A DNA stretch of 57,649 bases, taken from positions 1 through 57,649 of the forward strand of contig JAIEQF010000022.1 of the NCBI GenBank assembly GCA_019747895.1, given 5' to 3'. Every line of letters starts with the position of its first letter. Position 1 is the first letter of the stretch. Origin of the DNA: Chthoniobacterales bacterium (GTDB lineage Bacteria > Verrucomicrobiota > Verrucomicrobiia > Chthoniobacterales > UBA6821). The notes beneath the pieces are model-generated. The model did no database searches. It worked only from the letters and a program-made list of their open reading frames with translations, and was not told the DNA's origin. Below are positions 47,511 to 56,091 of the stretch, one piece after another. Made by a program: the position numbers and the translations under genes.

Positions 47511-47635
47511 AATACTCAGATTCGGAATCTTCATACAGAGCAAGATGAACGTTTGTAAAAATTGACGAGTCACTATGCTGAGTTGCGATTTGATTTGAAA
47601 AGAATTTCGTTATGGAATAGTTTGCCGCAAATAAA

Positions 47636-49357
47636 ATGTTAACATTGAAGTCCCCTCTGTTGTTTGGAATATTTTTTTTAGTAATCAGCTTGAGTGCGCC
47701 TCTTGTTGCTTGGCCGCTTGGCGAGGAGAAGGAAAAAGGAACACGAGATTCCCTTTCCAAAAAACAAGAGCGACGAGTTCCAGAAAATGGAGGCAACTCG
47801 TCACAAAAACAGCGAGGAGCTGTTGCTCATATCAAAGATTGGGATGATCTGCTCCATGAGCAAATATCGCAGCAATCAGGAGAAGCTCCTAAGCAAGGAC
47901 GAGAGGGGACCCTTGAACAACTCGCTCAAGCCGCTCAGCAAGCTTATGCACGAGGAGATGGAAATCATCCAGATTGGGATCGAGTTGCTGGGTTAATCGA
48001 AGATCTAAGGCCAGAAAATGGGGAGGAGCATGCGAAACGAAGACTTTCAGTCGGAGATGCAGCTGATGAAGCTCAAGAAGCAGAGGCAGAGGAACTGCAA
48101 CTGCACTTTTTTTGTGCTACTCTTCCTGCCATTAAAAAAACTTCTGTCGTCGCTGCCTTGCGTGGGCTCAATAATTTTAAGACAGCAGCAATCATAGAGA
48201 AAGCCAATGAAGAGCGTAGTGCCTGGGAAGGAGCGAAGGCCAGCTTTGAAGAAGCCTGCAAAACGTACGAGCTTCATCCTGATGATGGGCTTAATAATCC
48301 AACATCTGATCAAGGAGACGCTGATTTTTATTCGCCAGGTCCTTTTGAAGCCTATCTTCAAAAATTAAATTACAAAATAAATCGTTCAGAAATAGAAAAC
48401 CAACTCGATGCTCTTCATCATGAGATCATTCAGGGCATTATCAACGCAAATGTTACCACGGAAGATTTTGAGAAAAGAGCCTTGAATGCACAAGAAATAG
48501 CAGCGCGCTATCAACCACTCTTCGGAATGATTGCAGAAGCAAAAGAGATTGCAGACCCAGCAGTCCAACACAAATGGGAACAATTCCACCAAGAGGCAGC
48601 AGCTCGCTACCTCGAAGATCTTTCTCAAGTAGCAAAAATCAAACTTTGGCAAAATAGAAATCAAGTCACCTCCATCAATAAGACTGCTGAACGAGCTCAT
48701 GAACGGGCAGAACGGGCAGAGCGGGCTGCTGATGTAGGGGTTTGGCAGATGGCGCTTGAACAAGGCGAAGCGGCTAAAGATGCGTGGATTGAAAGAAGCA
48801 ATCAGTTAGCAGTAGCTCGAGAAAATATCGAGGCTCACAAAAAGATGGTGTCATTAAAAATTTCACCTGCCATTGAAAAAGAAATTGAGGGAGCGTTAAA
48901 CAAAGCTAAGGAGAGAGTGTCTTTTTGGTCGGCTTCTCTTTTGTCAATGGAATGCTTCAAAAAATATAATGAAGCTTTGAGCATCCGCCGTGAAAAAACA
49001 ATTCTTCAAAAAGAAATAGATCAGTTTCCGGCACTATTAAAGAAAGCGGTTTTTGATGATCCCGATAGTCATGAATATTTATGCCAGCACAATAAGTCGA
49101 GTAAGGAAAAATTAGAGAGGCTGACAAATGCATGCATAGTGCTTTTCGCTGCCACTAACGCTAATTGTAAAACAGCGATCAGTGCCCTTGTCCAAGAAAA
49201 AGAAAATATTTCTGTGGAGCAGAAAGGCCCATGGGAGAGCCGCCTTGAAACTTTCTTGAGGTTAGAACAATTAGATCAAGCTCTCTTGAGGTTAGAACAA
49301 TTAGAGTTAGAAATAAGATTTAATACGCCTTTCCAAAAACCACGCGCTGACGACTAG
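47636..49357 (+). CDS. Secreted helical protein of unknown function, paralog 2
   Basis: A 573-residue protein with a signal peptide (PLLFGIFFLVISLSAPLVA) followed by a charged stretch and coiled-coil-like helices (AERAHERAERAERAADVGVW). Blocks match paralog 1 in order: the AxGDGNHPDWDRVAGLIEDL type near residue 110, FCATLPAIKKTSVVAALRGL against VALPAWKKSAIAKQAVKELL, and ANEERSAWEGAKASFEEACK against ENETAWRQAADNFRKQIEQ. The C-terminus holds a 21-bp direct DNA repeat (LLRLEQL twice). The last 38 bases overlap the convergent proS gene. Function unknown. Confidence 0.75.
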   Translation: MLTLKSPLLFGIFFLVISLSAPLVAWPLGEEKEKGTRDSLSKKQERRVPENGGNSSQKQRGAVAHIKDWDDLLHEQISQQSGEAPKQGREGTLEQLAQAAQQAYARGDGNHPDWDRVAGLIEDLRPENGEEHAKRRLSVGDAADEAQEAEAEELQLHFFCATLPAIKKTSVVAALRGLNNFKTAAIIEKANEERSAWEGAKASFEEACKTYELHPDDGLNNPTSDQGDADFYSPGPFEAYLQKLNYKINRSEIENQLDALHHEIIQGIINANVTTEDFEKRALNAQEIAARYQPLFGMIAEAKEIADPAVQHKWEQFHQEAAARYLEDLSQVAKIKLWQNRNQVTSINKTAERAHERAERAERAADVGVWQMALEQGEAAKDAWIERSNQLAVARENIEAHKKMVSLKISPAIEKEIEGALNKAKERVSFWSASLLSMECFKKYNEALSIRREKTILQKEIDQFPALLKKAVFDDPDSHEYLCQHNKSSKEKLERLTNACIVLFAATNANCKTAISALVQEKENISVEQKGPWESRLETFLRLEQLDQALLRLEQLELEIRFNTPFQKPRADD

Positions 49358-50828
49358 GCTCTCCGCTGAAGGGACAAATGCCAGGCTCGGGAGCCGCTTC
49401 AAAAGGGATGCAGCGGATCGTCACTTTAAGATCCTCTTTTATTTTTGCTTCGAGTTCAGGGCAACCATTCCAATGAGTTAGCGCAAAGCCACCATGAATC
49501 TCAGGCTTGTTGCTATTTTTCGGCGTGAAGAAATCGCAAAATTCTTCTTTCGTGTTGATTTCGCGAGTATGTTCTTTTTGGAAAGTGAGCGCGCGATCAA
49601 AAAGTGACTGCTGGATCTCGGCTAAAATTTCAGGAACGCGTTGAGCCAGCTCTCCAAGCGCCAACGATTCTTTTTCTTTCGGGCCACGATCACGACGTGC
49701 CAAGGCCACGGTGCCTGCTTCCAGGTCGCGCGGTCCAATCTCCAAGCGCAATGGAGCTCCACGCTTGATCCAGTCCCAGTTTTTGGTGCTGCCATTGACA
49801 TCACGAGCGTCGATCTCCACGCGAATCGGTCCTCCTGCATACGAGGCCGCGCGCAACTGAGTCGCGACTTCTTCTGCTTTTTTCAGAATTATCGCGCGCT
49901 GTTCTTCTTTTGGAATAAAAGGAATGATCACCACCTGACTAGCAGCGATGCGTGGAGGAAGGATCGCGCCATCATCATCACCATGAGCCATGAGGAGCAT
50001 GCCGACCATGCGGGTGCTAACGCCCCAACTGGTGGTCCAGGCATGTTCTAATTTTCCTTCGCGCGATTGGAATTCAATTCCAGAAGCTTTAGCAAAATTT
50101 TGTCCCAAGAAATGAGAGGTGCCTGCTTGAATGGCCTTGCGATCTTGGACCATGGCTTCGAGGCAGTAGGTTTTGACCGCACCAGGAAAACGCTCGCTGG
50201 CGGTTTTTTCGCCGCAGATGACCGGCACGGCAAGATAATCTTGCATGAAAGCTTCATAAACGCGGAGCATCTTCTCGGTCTCGATGATCGCCTCGTTTTC
50301 CGTTTCATGAGCGGTGTGGCCTTCTTGCCAAAGAAATTCAGCGGTTCGCAAAAAGAGACGGGGCCTCATTTCCCAGCGCACGACGTTGGCCCATTGATTG
50401 AGAAGAATCGGAAGATCGCGATACGACTTGACCCATTTGGCGTAGACGGAGCCGATAATCGTCTCCGATGTCGGACGCACCACGAGTGGCTCAGTCAGTT
50501 TGCCGGCAGGAACTAATTTTCCATCCTGCATCTCGAGGCGATGGTGCGTGACCACAGCGCACTCTTTGGCAAAGCCTTCGACATGCTCTGCTTCTTTTTG
50601 TAAATGACTCAGTGGAATAAAAAGGGGAAAGTAGGCATTGCGATGTCCCGTGGCTTTGAACATTCCATCCAACACGCTCTGCATCTGCTCCCAGAGGGCA
50701 TAGCCCCAAGGCTTGATGACCATGCAGCCACGAACTTCGGAGTTCTCAGCCATTTCGGCGACGCGGACAAGTTGTTGATACCACTCAGGAAAATCTTCGT
50801 GACGGCAGGGAGAAATGGCGGTTTTCAT
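49320..50828 (-). CDS. proS: Prolyl-tRNA synthetase, archaeal/eukaryotic type
   Basis: A 502-residue class II synthetase that charges tRNA-Pro. It has the class II motifs (GCMVIKPWGYALWEQMQSVL; VVRPTSETIIGSVYAKWVKS; FLRTAEFLWQEGHTAH; AWTTSWGVSTRMVGMLLMAH), the anticodon-binding domain (VVIIPFIPKEEQR) and a C-terminal zinc-like extension ending RVVFGKAY. The editing insertion between motifs 2 and 3 typical of the E. coli type is missing, placing it in the ProS type 3 group. The start MKTAISPCRHEDFPEWYQQL matches the family N-terminus. Confidence 0.94.
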   Translation of the reverse strand: MKTAISPCRHEDFPEWYQQLVRVAEMAENSEVRGCMVIKPWGYALWEQMQSVLDGMFKATGHRNAYFPLFIPLSHLQKEAEHVEGFAKECAVVTHHRLEMQDGKLVPAGKLTEPLVVRPTSETIIGSVYAKWVKSYRDLPILLNQWANVVRWEMRPRLFLRTAEFLWQEGHTAHETENEAIIETEKMLRVYEAFMQDYLAVPVICGEKTASERFPGAVKTYCLEAMVQDRKAIQAGTSHFLGQNFAKASGIEFQSREGKLEHAWTTSWGVSTRMVGMLLMAHGDDDGAILPPRIAASQVVIIPFIPKEEQRAIILKKAEEVATQLRAASYAGGPIRVEIDARDVNGSTKNWDWIKRGAPLRLEIGPRDLEAGTVALARRDRGPKEKESLALGELAQRVPEILAEIQQSLFDRALTFQKEHTREINTKEEFCDFFTPKNSNKPEIHGGFALTHWNGCPELEAKIKEDLKVTIRCIPFEAAPEPGICPFSGEPSRQRVVFGKAY

Positions 50829-50830
50829 AG

Positions 50831-50862
50831 CAGGTTACAGGTTACAGGTTGCAGGGTACAGG
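50831..50862. repeat. Family A 7-nt repeat arm (single, proS / gmhA)
   Basis: CAGGTTACAGGTTACAGGTT and further units start 2 bases from the proS start codon in the divergent spacer. No inverted partner is seen before gmhA. Confidence 0.8.
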
Positions 50863-50939
50863 TGGTAGGAAAAAATTTGGTGATTTAATTTTCGCTTTTT
50901 ACGACTTGACCCTTGAAACATCATCCCCAAGATAAGCAC

Positions 50940-51515
50940 ATGAATAAACCTTCCCATTTTCAATCTTCGTTAAACGATGCGATCGAAGTTTTTCAAAGTC
51001 TGGCCAGCTTCCAAGCTTCATTAGAAGAAGCGGCGGAGCTGGTGAGCAAAGCTTTGCTTTCAGGGAACAAATTGATGCTCTGCGGCAATGGCGGAAGTGC
51101 AAGTGACAGTGCGCACATTGCGACGGAATTTACCTGTCGTTTTTGCGAAGATCGTCGCCCCTACCCTGCGATGGCCTTTACGATTGATGGCGGGCTGATG
51201 ACAGCGATTGGCAACGATTATCATTTTGACGATGTCTTCAAGCGTCAGGTTGCAGCGTTTGGGAAAAAAGGAGATGTTCTCATCGGATTGACGACCAGCG
51301 GCAACTCCAAGAACGTCCTGGAAGCCTTAAAAGAAGCCAAGGAGCGAGGCATTCATACGATTGCCTTTCTCGGAAAGAGTGGCGGATTTACAAAAGGAAT
51401 CGCGGATATCGAAATGATTATTCCTGGCAAAGCGACTGCACGCATTCAAGAAGCACAGAAATTTTTGCTGCACGTCATGTGTGAGATGGTGGAAACACAG
51501 CTTCCGAAAGAATGA
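50940..51515 (+). CDS. gmhA: Phosphoheptose isomerase (SIS domain)
   Basis: A 191-residue enzyme that converts sedoheptulose 7-phosphate to D-glycero-D-manno-heptose 7-phosphate, the first step of LPS core heptose. It shows MLCGNGGSASDSAHIATEFT, IGNDYHFDDVF, LIGLTTSGNSKNVLEAL and the late RIQEAQKFLLHVMCEMVE. The length is that of GmhA. The ATG at 50940 is preferred over the frame opening at 50913. No other heptose genes are nearby. Confidence 0.92.
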   Translation: MNKPSHFQSSLNDAIEVFQSLASFQASLEEAAELVSKALLSGNKLMLCGNGGSASDSAHIATEFTCRFCEDRRPYPAMAFTIDGGLMTAIGNDYHFDDVFKRQVAAFGKKGDVLIGLTTSGNSKNVLEALKEAKERGIHTIAFLGKSGGFTKGIADIEMIIPGKATARIQEAQKFLLHVMCEMVETQLPKE

Positions 51516-51519
51516 GAAA

Positions 51520-51695
51520 TAGCCACAAAAGAACACAAGGAACACAAAAAATAAAAATTTGCTGTGATAAGTTTTCTATAAAAAGTTTAGCTCTTTTTGT
51601 TATAGGGCCACTGAAAAGTTAGTGAAATTAGATAAAATAAATTCAATTTTATAAAATTTTCTTTTGTGTTCTTTGTGTTCTTTTGTGGCTATTAA
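51520..51695. repeat. Family C bracketing element (gmhA / mqnD)
   Basis: The left arm (ATAGCCACAAAAGAACACAA, then GGAACACAAAA) begins 5 bases after the gmhA stop. The inverted right arm (TTTTGTGTTCTTTGTGTTCT, then TTTGTGGCTATTAA) ends 14 bases from the mqnD stop. The junction is convergent. Confidence 0.9.
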
Positions 51696-51708
51696 TTCTT
51701 CTTTTTTC

Positions 51709-52593
51709 TTACTCCACAAACTCAAGTTGTTTGATTGCCGGGACTAGGCCTCGTTCTGCAGCCCGTCCTAAAAATTCTAGAATCGCAGCGCGGCCTGTTG
51801 GGCCATAATCCAGTGTGTAGTCATTGACATACATACCGATGAATTTGTCAGCGAGGGGAACTTCCATGCCGCGAGCATGAGCCATGCTATGATCAACGGC
51901 GGCGCGGCGATGTTCCAAACCATACTGAATGCTCGCTTTCATGATCTCATTGATCTCGCGACGTTGTTCGAGTGAAAAATCTTTTCGGATCACATTGCCT
52001 CCGAGCGGCAGTGGCAGGCCGGTTTCCTCTTTCCACCAGGCTCCCAGGTCGAGGATCTTCGTGAATCCTTCATCGGCGAAGGTGAGTTGTCCTTCATGAA
52101 TGATGAGGCCGACATCAGCTTGTCCCGAGCGCACAGCATCAAAAATCTGATCAAAAGGAATCACCACATGATCAAAATTTTCTAAGCAAAGTTGCGCCGC
52201 CAAGTAAGCACTGGTCATAAGCCCTGGTACCGCGATGCGTTTCGAACGGAGCCAATTTTTTTTCTCCTCGAGCGAAGCATTTTCTGTGGGAAGTCCCGGA
52301 TGATTTTTTGGTGCTACAAACATTGGGCCATAACCATCGCCCATGCTGGCGCCGCACGGAAGAAGCGCGTAGTGATCGAGGAGATGCGCATAGGCGTGAA
52401 TCGAAACGGCGGAGAGGTGCAGCTCTTGGCTTAGCGCGCGTTCATTGAGTGTTTGAATATCTTGCAGCGTGTGCTCAAAGCGATAACCATGCAACGGAAT
52501 CTTTTCGGCCGCCATGGCGTAAAACATGAAGGCATCGTCGGGATCGGGTGAATGCCCGAGGAGCAAAGTGGAAGATGGAGCAATTGAATTCAT
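51709..52593 (-). CDS. mqnD: 1,4-dihydroxy-6-naphthoate synthase (futalosine pathway)
   Basis: A 294-residue MqnA/MqnD-family enzyme of menaquinone synthesis by the futalosine route. It shows LGHSPDPDDAFMFYAMAAEK, DIQTLNERAL, SAVSIHAYAHLLDHYALLPC, GASMGDGYGPMFVAP, GLIIHEGQLTFADEG and PLPLGGNVIRKD. The SPDPDDAF start and the ALLPCGASMGDGYGP loop favour MqnD over MqnA. Other mqn genes are not in the window. Confidence 0.87.
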   Translation of the reverse strand: MNSIAPSSTLLLGHSPDPDDAFMFYAMAAEKIPLHGYRFEHTLQDIQTLNERALSQELHLSAVSIHAYAHLLDHYALLPCGASMGDGYGPMFVAPKNHPGLPTENASLEEKKNWLRSKRIAVPGLMTSAYLAAQLCLENFDHVVIPFDQIFDAVRSGQADVGLIIHEGQLTFADEGFTKILDLGAWWKEETGLPLPLGGNVIRKDFSLEQRREINEIMKASIQYGLEHRRAAVDHSMAHARGMEVPLADKFIGMYVNDYTLDYGPTGRAAILEFLGRAAERGLVPAIKQLEFVE

Positions 52594-52702
52594 AAAAAGA
52601 AAATTAACTGTGAAGTTCGCGAAAGAACACGAAAAAGAAATAGAGATGTTAATTTTTCTTAGAAATTGTTGGACTGATTTGCATCAAGATGAATGATTTT
52701 GG

Positions 52703-52735
52703 TCTGTAACCTGCAACCTGTAACCTGTAACCTGC
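52703..52735. repeat. Family A 7-nt repeat arm (single, mqnD / aroC)
   Basis: TCTGTAACCTGCAACCTGTA and further units end 4 bases before the aroC ATG. A degenerate family C-like piece (GAAAGAACACGAAAAAG at about 52621) lies near the mqnD start, so this spacer mixes two families. Confidence 0.8.
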
Positions 52736-52739
52736 TTTC

Positions 52740-53843
52740 ATGGCCAGCAATTCTTTCGGCACACTTTTTCGCATCACGACCTGGGGCGAGTCGCATGGCA
52801 AGGCCATTGGAGTCGTTATTGATGGTTGTCCTGCTGGTTTAGAAATCAGCGAAGAAGAAATTAATGCAGCTCTTGCGAAGAGGGCCCCTGGCAAAAATGC
52901 TTTTGTGACGCCTCGCGCTGAGCCAGATCTGGCCGTGATTTACTCCGGTGTTTTTGAAGGAAAAACAACCGGGACTCCGATTTCCATCATTATTTTTAAT
53001 CAAGATGCTGACTCGAGTAAGTATGAGGCGATTAAAAATCAACTCCGTCCCGGGCATGCTAACTTTACTTATTTAGAAAAATATGGGTTCTTTGATGCTC
53101 GTGGTGGAGGGCGCGCATCTGCTCGCGAAACGGCTTGCCGTGTGGCAGCAGGGGCTATCGCTAAAAAATTATTAAAACATTCTTCGGTGCAAGTGACCGC
53201 ATTTTTGAATTCTGTCGCTGATGTTGAAATTAAGAATCTGCCGGAGCAGGATTCCTTGCGAGCGCTAGTTGATGCCAGCCAGCTTTTTTGTCCTGATGCT
53301 GAGGCTACAGAACGGATGATAGAAAAAATAGAAGCGGCTAAAACAGCAGGTGATTCTCTCGGTGGTACCGTTGGGTTTGTCGCCACAGGCCTTCCCGTTG
53401 GCCTCGGAGATCCCATTTATGAAAAGTTAGAAGCAAACTTAGCCAAGGCGATGATGAGTTTGCCTGCCTCGAAAGGTTTTGAGATAGGAGAAGGATTCAA
53501 CGCTGGTCGCATGACTGGATCAACGCACAATGATCTTTTTATAAAAACGGATCGCAAAATTCAAACAGAGAGCAATCGTGCCGGAGGAACTCTTGGCGGC
53601 ATTTCAACGGGCATGCCGTTGTGTGGACGAGTTGCTTTCAAGCCGACATCGAGCATTAAGTTGCCTCAAGAGAGCCTGGATCTTCAAGGAGTGCCCGTTA
53701 TTTTTCAACTTCCCGAAGGCTCTCGTCACGATCCTTGCGTAGCCATTCGGGCAGTGCCTGTGGTAGAAGCGATGGTGGTGCTGGTTTTAGCGGATGCCTT
53801 GCTTTTGAATCGGAGTGCGCAACTATCAACGTGGTCTAAGTAG
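52740..53843 (+). CDS. aroC: Chorismate synthase
   Basis: A 367-residue FMN-dependent enzyme that makes chorismate from EPSP, the last shikimate-pathway step. It shows FGTLFRITTWGESHGKAIGV, DGCPAGLEIS, RPGHANFTYLEKYGFFDARG, GGRASARETACRVAAGAIAK, AGGTLGGISTGMP and FKPTSSI. The start MASNSFGTLF is canonical. It is followed by a family C element and aroB in the same direction, so the two shikimate genes may share a transcript. Confidence 0.96.
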   Translation: MASNSFGTLFRITTWGESHGKAIGVVIDGCPAGLEISEEEINAALAKRAPGKNAFVTPRAEPDLAVIYSGVFEGKTTGTPISIIIFNQDADSSKYEAIKNQLRPGHANFTYLEKYGFFDARGGGRASARETACRVAAGAIAKKLLKHSSVQVTAFLNSVADVEIKNLPEQDSLRALVDASQLFCPDAEATERMIEKIEAAKTAGDSLGGTVGFVATGLPVGLGDPIYEKLEANLAKAMMSLPASKGFEIGEGFNAGRMTGSTHNDLFIKTDRKIQTESNRAGGTLGGISTGMPLCGRVAFKPTSSIKLPQESLDLQGVPVIFQLPEGSRHDPCVAIRAVPVVEAMVVLVLADALLLNRSAQLSTWSK

Positions 53844-53848
53844 AAAGA

Positions 53849-53979
53849 AAATAGCCACAAAAGAACACAAAGAACACAAAAAGCTAAGATCATTGGAGCA
53901 AATGGAAGAGGATTTTTTTTTGTTAAAAATAAATTTCATTTTTCCTTTTGATTTTTCCTTTGCGTTCTTTTGTGGCTAA
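53849..53979. repeat. Family C bracketing element (aroC / aroB)
   Basis: The left arm (AATAGCCACAAAAGAACACA, then AAGAACACAAAAAG) starts 5 bases after the aroC stop. The inverted right arm (TTTGCGTTCTTTTGTGGCTA) ends ~20 bases before aroB. Confidence 0.88.
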
Positions 53980-53998
53980 TTTTTTTTTCATAAAACCG

Positions 53999-55102
53999 AT
54001 GCATCTACAAATCAAACTCAACCCGCCTTATCCAATTTATTTGGGCAGCGGAATCCTCTCCGAGCTACTGCCCGACTACTGTCGCTCTTTGAACAAGCGC
54101 TTCGTCATCATCAGCGATGATCAAGTGCCAACAGAAACTGTTCTTAACGTTAAGCACTTGCTAGATGACGCTGGCTTGGATGCCAGAGTTTTTTATTTTC
54201 CGGCAGGAGAAATTCATAAGACACGTGAGACAAAAGCATGTTTGGAAAATGTTTTGTTAGATTGGCAATATGGTCGGGATACCTGTCTTCTGGCCCTGGG
54301 CGGAGGTGTCACCACGGACCTTGTCGGATTTTTAGCTTCTACTTATTGTCGCGGCATTCCGGTGATTTATTTGCCAACGACACTGCTGGCGATGGTTGAT
54401 GCTAGTATTGGCGGAAAGACCGGAGTGAATACGCGCCATGGGAAAAATTTGATTGGGACTTTTTATCAGCCTCTCGCCGTTTTTATGGACACAGATGTTC
54501 TGAAAACGTTGCCTCCTGAGCAGTGGAGTAATGGCGTTGTGGAAATCATCAAGCATGCTCTTATTGCTAACGCCGAGCTTTTTCAAAAGCTCCAAGTCTC
54601 CGTCGACAGCCTAAAAAACAATCCTCAACTTTTACTCGAAATCATTCATGAAAGTTGTTTGATCAAAAAAAATATTGTGGAGGGTGATGAAAAAGAATCA
54701 GGGCTGCGGCAATGGCTCAACTATGGACATACCATAGGGCATGCTGTGGAGAGCCTCGAGGAGTACCGACTCAGTCATGGACAGGCTGTGGCCATCGGAC
54801 TTCTAGTAGAAACAAAACTTTCTGTTGAAGCTGGGTTTTTAGCAGCGTCTGTTTTAGACGATCTTGAAAAATTGTTAACAGCTTATCAACTTCGCTTGAA
54901 GACCGCGGTATTTCAAAATAGGAAAGCCTTGCTGCACCAATTGAAGGGCGATAAGAAATCAAAAGAAGGAGAGTCTCACTTTGTGATGTTGAATAAAATG
55001 GGGAGTGCGCGCGTGATGGACGATGCTTATGCTTTTCCGATAGGGTCAGTCATCTTGGAGCGAGCGCTCGACTGGGCCGCAGAGCGATTTGGGAAAAATT
55101 AG
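53999..55102 (+). CDS. aroB: 3-dehydroquinate synthase
   Basis: A 367-residue NAD- and Zn-dependent enzyme, the second shikimate-pathway step (DAHP to dehydroquinate). It shows PYPIYLGSGILSEL, LALGGGVTTDLVGFLASTYC, RGIPVIYLPTTLLAMVDASI, GGKTGVNTRHGKNLIGTFYQ and the zinc ligands in WLNYGHTIGHAVE and LSHGQAVAIG. The ATG at 53999 (MHLQIKLNPPYPIYLG) is preferred over an upstream in-frame start at 53948 that lies in repeat sequence. It overlaps the convergent LysR gene by four bases. Confidence 0.95.
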   Translation: MHLQIKLNPPYPIYLGSGILSELLPDYCRSLNKRFVIISDDQVPTETVLNVKHLLDDAGLDARVFYFPAGEIHKTRETKACLENVLLDWQYGRDTCLLALGGGVTTDLVGFLASTYCRGIPVIYLPTTLLAMVDASIGGKTGVNTRHGKNLIGTFYQPLAVFMDTDVLKTLPPEQWSNGVVEIIKHALIANAELFQKLQVSVDSLKNNPQLLLEIIHESCLIKKNIVEGDEKESGLRQWLNYGHTIGHAVESLEEYRLSHGQAVAIGLLVETKLSVEAGFLAASVLDDLEKLLTAYQLRLKTAVFQNRKALLHQLKGDKKSKEGESHFVMLNKMGSARVMDDAYAFPIGSVILERALDWAAERFGKN

Positions 55103-55980
55103 CTAGTCAAATAACTCAGAAAAACCTGACGTAAGCCGATAGGATCTGGGCCCAAGGATAAAATGGTCGAGAAGTGGCGGTGAATTTTCAGTCGTGGAAT
55201 ATTCAGAATTTTGAGTGTTCCGTTGGTGATTTCATTCGTGATGCTGATGCGTGAGGCAAAGCCCAGGCCCATTTCCATCGCAACGGCTCGTTTGATCGCT
55301 TCGCTGCTTGGGAATTCTTGAACAATGTTGAGATGTTTTGTGGCGATCTTAGCTCGCTGAAGATGTTCTTCGACATATTGCCGCGTTCCCGATCCTTGTT
55401 CTCGAAAAATAAAAGCAGATTGCGAAAGTTCGTGAAGGGAAACAGATTTTTTTTTCGAGAGAGAATTTTTTGGAGAAGCGATGACGACGATTTCATCTTC
55501 AAAAAAAGGACGCATGCGCAGATCGCGACGGCGACAGGGGCTTTCGATCAGGCCAATGTCAATCCGTTGATCTAAGAGGGCTCCGATTGTTGACGTGCTA
55601 TTGCCGCCCACGATTTCAATAGTGATCGAGGGATGTTGTTTTTTAAAAAGAGCGAGTACTCGAGGCAAATAATATTGCATGACAGTGTTGCTGGTCCCTA
55701 CGCGCAGGCGACCTTGAAAAGTTTGTCCTGGTTGACGAAGTTGTGCGACGACCTCTTCTTCAAGAGCGGCAACGTGGCGCGCATGTGCGAGCAAGGTGAT
55801 GCCGGCCTCTGTTAAGGTCACGCCATGGCGCGAACGAATAAAAAATGGTGTGCGAAAAGTTTCTTCAAGAAGCTTGATGTGCTGCGTGACTGCTGGCTGA
55901 GAAATGCGGAGAGCCTTAGCAGCAGCGCTGATGCTCTGCTGAGTGGCGACCTCACAAAAAACTTGAAGGCGATAATCCAT
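55099..55980 (-). CDS. LysR-family transcriptional regulator (CysB/CbbR/YeiE-like)
   Basis: A 293-residue regulator. The winged helix-turn-helix is DYRLQVFCEVATQQSISAAA, then KALRISQPAVTQHIKLLEE. The effector domain begins ~residue 90 (GRLRVGTSNTVMQYYLPRVL) with GLIESPCRRRDLR. The ATG at 55980 is the family start; the frame runs to 56112 without similarity and overlaps the divergent gene. It is divergent from the YeiH-type transporter, as yeiE is from yeiH in E. coli, so it probably controls that gene through the AT-rich palindrome between them. Confidence 0.88.
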   Translation of the reverse strand: MDYRLQVFCEVATQQSISAAAKALRISQPAVTQHIKLLEETFRTPFFIRSRHGVTLTEAGITLLAHARHVAALEEEVVAQLRQPGQTFQGRLRVGTSNTVMQYYLPRVLALFKKQHPSITIEIVGGNSTSTIGALLDQRIDIGLIESPCRRRDLRMRPFFEDEIVVIASPKNSLSKKKSVSLHELSQSAFIFREQGSGTRQYVEEHLQRAKIATKHLNIVQEFPSSEAIKRAVAMEMGLGFASRISITNEITNGTLKILNIPRLKIHRHFSTILSLGPDPIGLRQVFLSYLTS

Positions 55981-56022
55981 TTGGAAGAGAGGGTGAAGAG
56001 CTGCAAAGCAGCTACAACAGTT

Positions 56023-56037
56023 ATAATATAATATTAT
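56023..56037. promoter_or_regulatory. Candidate LysR operator (T-N11-A palindrome)
   Basis: ATAATATAATATTAT is a near-perfect palindrome containing a T-N11-A core, 43 bases from the LysR start and 55 from the transporter start. A half-site CAATATTATTC follows at about 56052-56062. Confidence 0.5.
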
Positions 56038-56091
56038 GGCTAATAACAAAACAATATTATTCAAGTTATGGAATCTCGACGAGCATGAAGC

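Noticed and set aside
56023-56062. AT-rich palindromes as a replication origin
   Set aside because: No dnaA or dnaN gene and no DnaA-box cluster; position between LysR and its target fits an operator.
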